Origin: Oscillospiraceae bacterium
GTDB lineage: Bacteria > Bacillota_A > Clostridia > Oscillospirales > Ruminococcaceae
Direction of reading: 5' to 3'
Assembly (NCBI GenBank): GCA_017414145.1
Contig: JAFPQL010000108.1
Coordinates: 1 to 5,168, forward strand
Length of the DNA: 5,168 nucleotides
Part shown: piece after piece, positions 1 through 4,450 of the stretch
Layout: every line of letters starts with the position of its first letter
How positions within the stretch are numbered: the stretch's first letter is position 1
Translations under genes and position numbers: made by a program
Notes under the pieces: generated by a model
Seen by the model: the letters and a program-made list of their open reading frames with translations, nothing else
The model's database searches: none
Told to the model about the DNA's origin: nothing

Positions 1-34
1 GACGAAAGTACGCTTCTTGTGTTATACTGTTCAT
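1..34 (-). CDS. 5' end of a minus-strand gene, probably an IS transposase (partial)
   Basis: On the minus strand an ATG at 34-32 opens a frame reading MNSITQEAYFR before the window ends. A good ribosome binding site, AGGAAG at 46-41, lies 6 bases upstream, and a sigma-A-type promoter lies further upstream (106-78). The surrounding 145 bases are AT-rich, unlike the GC-rich genes to the right, which suggests acquired DNA. The opening peptide resembles what I remember of helix-turn-helix transposases of the IS3/IS481 type in Clostridia, but 11 residues cannot prove a family. The start codon and ribosome binding site both lie inside inverted repeats, a design known from transposase genes. The existence of a minus-strand gene is fairly well supported; its identity as a transposase is an inference. 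Confidence 0.5.
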   Translation of the reverse strand, partial: MNSITQEAYFR

Positions 35-145
35 AGACAACTTCCTTTTTGATATTGATGTTTGGGTGGTACTTAACATTATATCATTCTGGAAGTTGTT
101 TTTCTATACCCTGCTGTTACCTATCTATTGTATCATAACACAGAA
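14..145. repeat. Nested inverted repeats spanning the start of the minus-strand gene
   Basis: There are two nested pairs of complementary segments. In the inner pair, 37-45 (ACAACTTCC) is perfectly complementary to 91-99 (GGAAGTTGT). It continues with 33-36 (ATAG) against 104-107 (CTAT) after a 4-base bulge. In the outer pair, 19-25 is complementary to 135-141 and 14-17 to 142-145, with one bulged base at 18. In minus-strand RNA these pairings would bury the ribosome binding site (46-41), much of the start codon (34-32) and the first codons. The outer arm may also mark the end of an insertion sequence, since composition changes to GC-rich just beyond 145. Confidence 0.5.
78..106 (-). promoter_or_regulatory. 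Promoter for the minus-strand gene at the left edge
   Basis: On the minus strand the -10 box TATAAT (83-78) is preceded by TGA, giving an extended -10. Seventeen bases upstream, the -35 candidate TAGAAA (106-101) matches the TTGACA consensus at four of six positions. Transcription would start near base 71, leaving a leader of about 37 bases before the ATG at 34. The predicted transcript therefore lacks the 91-107 arm of the inverted repeat described separately. Confidence 0.55.
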
Positions 146-183
146 CACAGGACGGCGTGCGGATTCAAACTGTTTTTTTTCGC

Positions 184-212
184 TTGACAAAGCGGCGGGA
201 TACTGATATAAT
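184..212 (+). promoter_or_regulatory. Consensus sigma-A promoter of the PepSY membrane protein gene
   Basis: TTGACA (184-189) and TATAAT (207-212) are both perfect consensus hexamers, separated by the optimal 17 bases. A TG at 204-205 makes this an extended -10 promoter. Transcription should start near 218-220, giving a leader of about 30 bases that contains the AGGAGGTGA ribosome binding site (237-245). This placement rules out the upstream GTG at 157 as the translation start. No operator is obvious around the promoter. Confidence 0.85.
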
Positions 213-249
213 GAAATCAGAGACAAGACGCTTCGCAGGAGGTGAACAT

Positions 250-1941
250 ATGAATTCCGAACGCATCAGCAGACCGCTCCCCGTGCCGGACAGTCCGGAG
301 CGCAGTGCGGCGGTCATCCGGCTGCTGTACGCCTATGCGTCGGCGGCGCTCTGCAATGAGCAGGCGGCGTACAGTGCGGTCAGTGAGGCGGTCATTTCCG
401 CAGCAGAGAAAAAGGGCACGGCGGAGCCTGCCGCATGGGAATCCGATGCGCTGAAAACGCTGATGCGGCTCTGCACAGCCCGCGCCGGTGAGACGGAGCC
501 CGCACTCGATCAGGCATCGCCGCTCGCTCCTGCGGCAAGACTGCCGTTTCAGAGCCGTTCCGACCTTGCGCTGATGCTTTCCGAGCTGCCGGCGGACATG
601 ATTGCGGCGGCAGGGCTGTCGGAAGGCACACTTTCTGCGCGATGCGGCAAGGCGATGCGCCAGATCCGGTTTTTGCAGCACGGACAGGCTCCCGATGTGA
701 CGGCAATGAAGCAGGCGCTGCACGGCGCGGGATTGCCGGAGGAGCGCGCATCTGCGCTGAGCGGGGAGATTCTGCGGAAGCTGACGCAGCGGCAGACGGC
801 GGAGACTCCGGAAAAAGCGGCGGCATCCGGCGGGAAAATTCACCGGATCACGCGCAGCACAGCCGGTCCGGAAACGGAAAAGCACCGGACGGTGCGGGTT
901 CCGCTCTGGGCAATGGTCTGCGGCGCGGTCGCGGTCTGCGGCATCATGGCGGTGCTGGCGGTTCTGGCGTTCCGGAAGCCGCGTCCGGCCGTTTCGCCGG
1001 AGACATCGCTGAGCGCGGAGGAGGAGCTGCCGGCGCCGGAGTACATCCGGGATGTGTCCGAGCAGCGGGCGCCCGCACTGGCGGAGGCGCAGGCAACGGT
1101 TCTGGAGGCTGCGGGGCTGAAGCCGGAGGGGGTCGTCTTTCTGAATACCAAGCTCACGGCAGGCAGCGACAGCGCACGCTATACGGTCATTTTTCTGGAC
1201 AGCAGCGGCAAGCAGTACGAATATCTCACGGAGAACGGCAAAGCTGTGCTGCAGCACAGCGAGCAGACCGACAATCTGCCGGATACGGCGGGATGGCGCA
1301 CGCCCGCCGAGCTGCGGCAGCTTGCGATAGAATGTGCAAATCTCAAAACTGCCGTTTTTACGAAAGAAAAGCTCAGCAATGACGGCGATATGTATTATTA
1401 CAAGATTGAGTTCACCGAGGACGGCAGCCGGAATTACTCCGTTTATCTGAATGCGAAAACGGGTGCGCTGATCCGGTACGCGGTGAAGGAGGCGGATCCG
1501 CCGGATGACGGCAGCCTGATTCCGCTCAGCGAAGCGAAGGCAAAGGCGCTGAGCCGTGCGGGGGATCTGAAGGCGGATGAGGTGCTGTTCACGAAGGAGA
1601 AGCGTGAGGGAACGGTCTGGATGATCGCGTTCACGCTGGATGACGGGACGCAGTACACGGTGGAGCTGAATGCGCGCACCGGCATGGCGAACGCGGTGGA
1701 TGTCCGGCCGGTTTCCGCGGACACCTCGCAGCTTCTGGGGACGCTGGACGCCAAGGACGCGGCACTGCGGAAGGCGGGGCTGACGGACGAGAACGGTGTG
1801 CGGTTCACGAAGGCGAAGATTGACCGCAGCAACGCGTCATATGTATATGAATTCGAGTTTCAGACGGATGAGAATGAATACGAGGCGACGCTGAACGCGG
1901 TGACGGGCGAGGTATTGAAGTACCGTGTCTGGATGGTATAA
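250..1941 (+). CDS. Single-pass membrane protein: degenerate sigma-like N-terminus plus four PepSY-like repeats
   Basis: The start at 250 is chosen because AGGAGGTGA (237-245) sits just upstream and a consensus promoter ends at 212; the product is 563 residues. Residues 1-216 are presumably cytoplasmic. Residues 21-80 and 105-142 (LSELPADM then LSEGTLSARCGKAMRQIR) faintly recall ECF sigma regions 2 and 4, but the match is too weak to assign DNA binding. Residues 217-241 form one transmembrane helix preceded by a basic stretch, which favours an inside N-terminus. The external part has four PepSY-like units, at about 271-337, 351-413, 424-480 and 495-563. Each has a helix with KA/KALxxAG-type spacing followed by strands ending in YxVxLNAxTG. 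PepSY domains occur in peptidase propeptides and in YpeB, where inhibition or regulation of cell-wall enzymes or proteases is proposed. The substrate and role here are unknown. The gene appears monocistronic and no partner gene is visible. Confidence 0.85.
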   Translation: MNSERISRPLPVPDSPERSAAVIRLLYAYASAALCNEQAAYSAVSEAVISAAEKKGTAEPAAWESDALKTLMRLCTARAGETEPALDQASPLAPAARLPFQSRSDLALMLSELPADMIAAAGLSEGTLSARCGKAMRQIRFLQHGQAPDVTAMKQALHGAGLPEERASALSGEILRKLTQRQTAETPEKAAASGGKIHRITRSTAGPETEKHRTVRVPLWAMVCGAVAVCGIMAVLAVLAFRKPRPAVSPETSLSAEEELPAPEYIRDVSEQRAPALAEAQATVLEAAGLKPEGVVFLNTKLTAGSDSARYTVIFLDSSGKQYEYLTENGKAVLQHSEQTDNLPDTAGWRTPAELRQLAIECANLKTAVFTKEKLSNDGDMYYYKIEFTEDGSRNYSVYLNAKTGALIRYAVKEADPPDDGSLIPLSEAKAKALSRAGDLKADEVLFTKEKREGTVWMIAFTLDDGTQYTVELNARTGMANAVDVRPVSADTSQLLGTLDAKDAALRKAGLTDENGVRFTKAKIDRSNASYVYEFEFQTDENEYEATLNAVTGEVLKYRVWMV

Positions 1942-1985
1942 ACGGGATTCGGCGGCGGGCGGGCAGTGCCCGCTGCCAGTTCCTG

Positions 1986-2237
1986 AAGTTCTCTGCGGGG
2001 CAATCGAAAACCCGCGGCGCGTGTCCATACTACAGTTTTTGGTCGAGCTTTTGCGGGGAGCCCCCGCGGGCAATTTCTAAAGTTCTCTGCGGGGCAAACC
2101 GGAGCTTTGGGTCGCACACAAAAATAAAGTTTTTGGTCGAGCTTTTTTCAAAAAGGCGGGAAGCCCCCGCGGGCATTTTCTAAAGTTCCCCGCAAGCCAA
2201 ACTAAAGTTTTTGGTCGAGCTTTTTTCAAAAAGCTCG
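1986..2237. repeat. Tandem intergenic repeat, two full units and a partial third (94 and 103 bases)
   Basis: The string AAGTTCTCTGCGGGGCAA occurs at 1986-2003 and again at 2080-2097, with a degraded third copy near 2183. GTTTTTGGTCGAGCTTTT occurs at 2035-2052, 2129-2146 and 2207-2224, and the second and third copies are identical over 31 bases (2125-2155 and 2203-2233). A GC-rich element starting GCGGGGAGCCCCCGCGGG at 2053 recurs at 2156 with one mismatch. The first unit is therefore 94 bases, the second about 103, and the third is partial and merges into the hairpin block. None of the copies lies in a plausible gene. This looks like a duplicated dispersed noncoding element. Confidence 0.8.
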
Positions 2238-2447
2238 CATGGGTCACGAATCAAAGACTGCATCTTTGATTCCGGGCAGAGCCCTTGTCGCGCTCCGCAG
2301 AGCGCGAAACTCCCCCGCATAAGAAGAGCTCTGCGGGCTTGGGGCTCCCAGTTTGCCGAAGGCAAACTGAGCGATTTCGCTTTGCGAAATCTGGGCGATA
2401 GAGGTCCCCATTCGATCATAGCATCCGCGAAGCGGATACCTCTTTTT
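2216..2447. repeat. Block of consecutive perfect hairpins ending in a T-run; noncoding structured element
   Basis: Inverted repeats with perfect arms follow one another: 2216-2225/2228-2237 (10 bp), 2248-2257/2263-2272 (10 bp), 2274-2277/2281-2284 (4 bp), 2288-2295/2300-2307 (8 bp), 2314-2319/2332-2337 (6 bp), 2349-2357/2361-2369 (9 bp), 2373-2380/2384-2391 (8 bp) and 2423-2428/2432-2437 (6 bp). GAGGT at 2401 can also pair with ACCTC at 2438-2442, which is followed by TTTTT (2443-2447). No mismatches occur in any arm. No promoter was found just upstream, so whether it is an RNA gene, a transcript 3' end or a palindromic DNA repeat is open. It matches no RNA family that I recognise. Confidence 0.7.
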
Positions 2448-2453
2448 ACAGAA

Positions 2454-2495
2454 ACCGGCGCTGCCAGAGAAATACATGGCGGCGCCGGTGTTTTT
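2454..2495 (+). terminator. Rho-independent terminator
   Basis: ACCGGCGC (2454-2461) pairs with GCGCCGGT (2482-2489). The stem extends inward through 2462-2466 against 2477-2481 with one G-T wobble, for 13 pairs in all and a 10-base loop. It is followed by GTTTTTG (2490-2496). It would end rightward transcripts coming from the PepSY gene or from the hairpin block, and so insulate the thiamine promoter. It lies more than 500 bases after the PepSY stop codon, which is unusually far if that gene is its main client. Confidence 0.8.
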
Positions 2496-2554
2496 GTATG
2501 GTTCTATCGTGGCGAAGTTCGTTTGTGCCTAGTTTTCGCCTGTGGCGGACTTTA

Positions 2555-2591
2555 GGGCATTGCCCGCGGGGGCTCCCCGCCGGCAATGCCC
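2555..2591. repeat. Long GC-rich palindrome containing an inverted copy of the upstream repeat
   Basis: GGGCATTGCC (2555-2564) is complementary to GGCAATGCCC (2582-2591). Inside it, GCGGGG (2566-2571) pairs with CCCCGC (2575-2580), separated from the outer stem by a single C-C mismatch and closed by a 3-base loop. Bases 2559-2580 are the exact reverse complement of 2053-2074 in the tandem repeat. No T-run follows on the plus strand, so it is not a standard terminator. It lies 24 bases upstream of the thiamine promoter -35 box. Confidence 0.75.
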
Positions 2592-2614
2592 GTGTGTCCC
2601 CCCGCAAAAAGGTC

Positions 2615-2643
2615 TTGCTTTTTTCCGAAGATTGTGCTATAAT
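2615..2643 (+). promoter_or_regulatory. Promoter of the thiamine thiazole operon
   Basis: TTGCTT (2615-2620) and TATAAT (2638-2643) are separated by 17 bases, with TG at 2635-2636 giving an extended -10. Transcription is expected to start near 2650, just before the TPP aptamer. The -10 is perfect and the -35 matches at four of six positions. No other promoter is seen before thiH, so thiS, thiF, thiG and thiH should be one transcript. Confidence 0.85.
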
Positions 2644-2658
2644 AAGGACTGCAATAAA

Positions 2659-2742
2659 AAGGGGAGCTTGTATGCAGGCTGAGAGGAAGGCGATTGAGCC
2701 TTCGACCCGTAACCTGATTTGGATAATGCCAACGGAGGGACA
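2659..2742 (+). promoter_or_regulatory. TPP riboswitch aptamer (thi box)
   Basis: The conserved thi-box parts appear in order: GGGGAGC (2661-2667), GCTGAGAGG (2678-2686), the GACCC segment (2704-2708) and ACCTGATTTGGATAATGCC (2712-2730) followed by AACGGAGGGA. The arm 2665-2670 pairs with 2675-2680 around a TATG loop. The optional variable stem is GAAGGC (2686-2691) with GCCTTC (2698-2703). A TPP-bound aptamer is known to lower expression of thiamine genes, and the strong terminator immediately downstream indicates control by transcription attenuation. The closing P1 stem is not clear by eye, so the exact outer ends are uncertain. One candidate antiterminator contact is CCGTA (2707-2711) with TACGG (2752-2756), which would use bases of both the aptamer and the terminator. 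Confidence 0.95.
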
Positions 2743-2754
2743 TACCGCACATAC

Positions 2755-2793
2755 GGCGGGGACTGTTTGTTTGAAGGCAGTCCCCGCCTTTTT
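2755..2793 (+). terminator. Intrinsic terminator of the TPP riboswitch (attenuator)
   Basis: GGCGGGGACTG (2755-2765) pairs perfectly with CAGTCCCCGCC (2778-2788), giving 11 pairs and a 12-base loop, and is followed directly by five T residues (2789-2793). It lies between the TPP aptamer and the thiS ribosome binding site, where a ligand-controlled terminator is expected. It should form when TPP is bound and stop transcription before thiS. Confidence 0.92.
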
Positions 2794-2810
2794 GTCATAA
2801 GGAGGAATTT

Positions 2811-3005
2811 ATGGTAAAGGTAAACGGCAGAATGCTCGATGCCGCCGGAAAAACAGTCGGCGAACTGGTCAGCGCGGAGGGCTATGACTGCAAAACCGTC
2901 GCCGTCGAACGGAACGAGGAAATCGTCCCGAAGGCCGCCTACGGCAGCACGGTGCTGAAAGACGGCGACACCGTGGAAGTCGTCAGCTTTGTGGGAGGCG
3001 GCTGA
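2811..3005 (+). CDS. thiS: Sulfur carrier protein ThiS
   Basis: This 64-residue protein has the ubiquitin-like fold size and features of ThiS: it begins MVKVNGR, has a short helix around residues 15-23, contains [16 protein letters not shown] near the end and finishes in Gly-Gly. ThiF adenylates that terminal glycine, which is then converted to a thiocarboxylate, and the sulfur goes to ThiG for thiazole formation in the cytoplasm. AGGAGG (2800-2805) lies 5 bases before the ATG. It is the first gene after the riboswitch terminator, and its stop is followed after one base by the thiF ATG. The GGGAGG that serves thiF lies within the codons for the C-terminal glycines, so translation of the two genes is probably coupled. 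Length is typical for the family. Confidence 0.95.
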   Translation: MVKVNGRMLDAAGKTVGELVSAEGYDCKTVAVERNEEIVPKAAYGSTVLKDGDTVEVVSFVGGG

Positions 3006-3006
3006 A

Positions 3007-3642
3007 ATGTTCCCGACAAAGGAAGAAGTCTACGCCGCGCTGGCTGCGCGGCACGGCACGGCCATGCAGGCAAAGCTCTCGGCGGCGGCAGTCGCGGTCT
3101 GCGGCCTCGGCGGGCTCGGCTCCAATGTCGCCGTGCATCTGGCACGGGCAGGCGTCGGGCGGCTGCATCTGATCGACTTTGATACGGTCGATCTCGCAAA
3201 CCTCAACCGCCAGCAGTATTTCCCCGACCAGCTCGGACAGCCCAAAGCCGACGCGCTGATGCAGACAGTCCGCCGCATCGCCCCGTACTGCGATGTCACG
3301 GCGGAATCCGTCCGGCTGACCGCGGAGAATATCCCCGAAAAGCTGGCGGCGTTCCCGATTGTCTGCGAGTGCTTTGACCGCGCCGACCAGAAGGCAATGC
3401 TCGTCAACTGCGTGCTGGAGCAGATGCCCGAAACCGATCTGATCGCGGCATCGGGCATGGCGGGCATCGGCTCCGCCAACACCATCCGGACGCGCAGGCT
3501 CGCCCCGCATTTCTATCTCTGCGGCGACGGCGTCAGCGATTCCGCGTCGGCAGGCGGCCTGTTCAGCGCGAGAGTCGCGGTCTGCGCCGCACATCAGGCC
3601 AATACGGTCATCAGAATCATTGCAGGCGAACGGGACGCCTGA
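3007..3642 (+). CDS. thiF: ThiS adenylyltransferase ThiF (short, zinc-motif-free type)
   Basis: This is a 211-residue E1-like enzyme that activates the ThiS C-terminus with ATP as acyl-adenylate. Visible motifs are the nucleotide-binding GLGGLGS (33-39), DFD (57-59) that ends the second strand, NLNRQ (65-69), the conserved Lys80 in GQPK, and FDRADQK (123-129) with the metal-binding type aspartate. A CGDG motif (172-175) precedes the C-terminal AAHQAN helix. It has none of the CxxC zinc pairs found in E. coli ThiF and is about 40 residues shorter, which fits the clostridial ThiF family 2. The start at 3007 is preferred over a TTG at 2989 because GGGAGG (2993-2998) is correctly spaced for the ATG. 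It sits one base after thiS and 20 bases before thiG. The cysteine that handles sulfur is not certain; Cys172 is a candidate. Confidence 0.92.
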   Translation: MFPTKEEVYAALAARHGTAMQAKLSAAAVAVCGLGGLGSNVAVHLARAGVGRLHLIDFDTVDLANLNRQQYFPDQLGQPKADALMQTVRRIAPYCDVTAESVRLTAENIPEKLAAFPIVCECFDRADQKAMLVNCVLEQMPETDLIAASGMAGIGSANTIRTRRLAPHFYLCGDGVSDSASAGGLFSARVAVCAAHQANTVIRIIAGERDA

Positions 3643-3662
3643 ACAGAAAGGATGAATATATC

Positions 3663-4436
3663 ATGAATCAGAAGGATCCCCTGCTCCTCGGCGGACACGA
3701 ATTTACCTCGCGGTTTATCCTCGGCTCCGGCAAATACTCGCTGTCGCTGATCGAAGCCGCCGTACAGTACGCGGGCGCACAGATCATCACCTGTGCGGTG
3801 CGCCGCGCAAATTCCAAAGCGCACGAGAATATTCTCGACTATATTCCGAAGGGCGTGACGCTCCTGCCGAACACCTCCGGCGCCCGGACTGCCGACGAGG
3901 CGGTGCGCATTGCAAGACTGGCGCGGGAGCTCGGCTGCGGCGATTTCGTCAAGATCGAGATCATGCGCGACACGAAGTATCTCCTGCCGGACAATGCGGA
4001 GACCGTCCGCGCAACGGAAATCCTCGCAAAGGAGGGCTTTGTCGTCCTGCCGTATATGTTCCCGGACCTGAACGCCGCACGCGATCTGGTCAGCGCCGGT
4101 GCTGCCGCCGTAATGCCGCTCGCCGCGCCGATCGGCTCAAACAAGGGGCTCTGCGCACGGGAGTTCATCCAGATTCTCGTGGATGAAATTGACCTGCCGG
4201 TCATCGTCGATGCGGGCATCGGACGGCCGTCGCAGGCCTGCGAGGCAATGGAAATGGGCGCGGCTGCCGTCATGTCGAACACCGCGCTTGCCACGGCGGG
4301 CGATCTGCCGCGCATGGCCTCCGCGTTCCGGCAGGCAGTCGAGGCGGGACGCGGCGCCTATCTCTCCGGACTCGGCCGCGTGCTGCAAAGAGGCGCTTCG
4401 CCCTCCGACACGCTGACGGGCTTCCTGCACGACTGA
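3663..4436 (+). CDS. thiG: Thiazole synthase ThiG
   Basis: This 257-residue TIM-barrel enzyme condenses 1-deoxy-D-xylulose 5-phosphate, dehydroglycine and the sulfur of ThiS thiocarboxylate into the thiazole phosphate of thiamine. Family signatures seen are [10 protein letters not shown] (16-25), [20 protein letters not shown] (69-88), VKIE (96-99) whose Lys97 should form the Schiff base with the sugar phosphate, LPYMFPD (129-135), [12 protein letters not shown] (152-163), and [11 protein letters not shown] (182-192) with the phosphate-binding glycines. These are followed by SNTA (205-208). Length is normal and no key residue is missing. The ribosome binding site AAAGGAT (3647-3653) is weaker and further from the start than those of its neighbours. 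It lies between thiF and thiH, the gene for its dehydroglycine supplier, with which ThiG forms a complex in E. coli. Confidence 0.97.
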   Translation: MNQKDPLLLGGHEFTSRFILGSGKYSLSLIEAAVQYAGAQIITCAVRRANSKAHENILDYIPKGVTLLPNTSGARTADEAVRIARLARELGCGDFVKIEIMRDTKYLLPDNAETVRATEILAKEGFVVLPYMFPDLNAARDLVSAGAAAVMPLAAPIGSNKGLCAREFIQILVDEIDLPVIVDAGIGRPSQACEAMEMGAAAVMSNTALATAGDLPRMASAFRQAVEAGRGAYLSGLGRVLQRGASPSDTLTGFLHD

Positions 4437-4450
4437 GGAGGCGCTCTGAA

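Noticed and set aside
157..249. Upstream GTG start for the PepSY protein, adding 31 residues
   Set aside because: It lies upstream of the consensus promoter's transcription start and has no ribosome binding site, whereas the ATG at 250 has AGGAGGTGA at ideal spacing.
217..1257. Long minus-strand open frame opposite the PepSY gene
   Set aside because: Its product is an arginine-, cysteine- and histidine-rich composition typical of a shadow frame in GC-rich DNA. It has no ribosome binding site or domain, and the plus frame has clear repeats and a membrane helix.
642..1382. Plus-strand glycine-rich open frame overlapping the PepSY gene
   Set aside because: It is the +1 shadow of the real frame, of low complexity and without its own initiation signals.
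1961..1977. Hairpin just after the PepSY stop codon as its terminator
   Set aside because: GGCAG (1962-1966) pairs with CTGCC (1973-1977), but the stem is only five pairs and no T-run follows.
2211..2555. Open frames on both strands across the hairpin block
   Set aside because: They exist because the palindromes read through on both strands. There is no ribosome binding site, no recognisable domain, and the sequence is dominated by perfect inverted repeats and a terminator.
2646..2783. Pairing of GGACTG (2646-2651) with CAGTCC (2778-2783) as an antiterminator
   Set aside because: The upstream half lies at or before the expected transcription start near 2650, so most of it would not be in the RNA.
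2498..2800. Open frame running through the thiamine promoter and riboswitch
   Set aside because: It crosses a promoter, aptamer and terminator that are strongly supported, and has no ribosome binding site.
2989..3006. TTG start for ThiF six codons upstream
   Set aside because: It overlaps the ThiS C-terminus, and GGGAGG at 2993-2998 is placed to serve the ATG at 3007.
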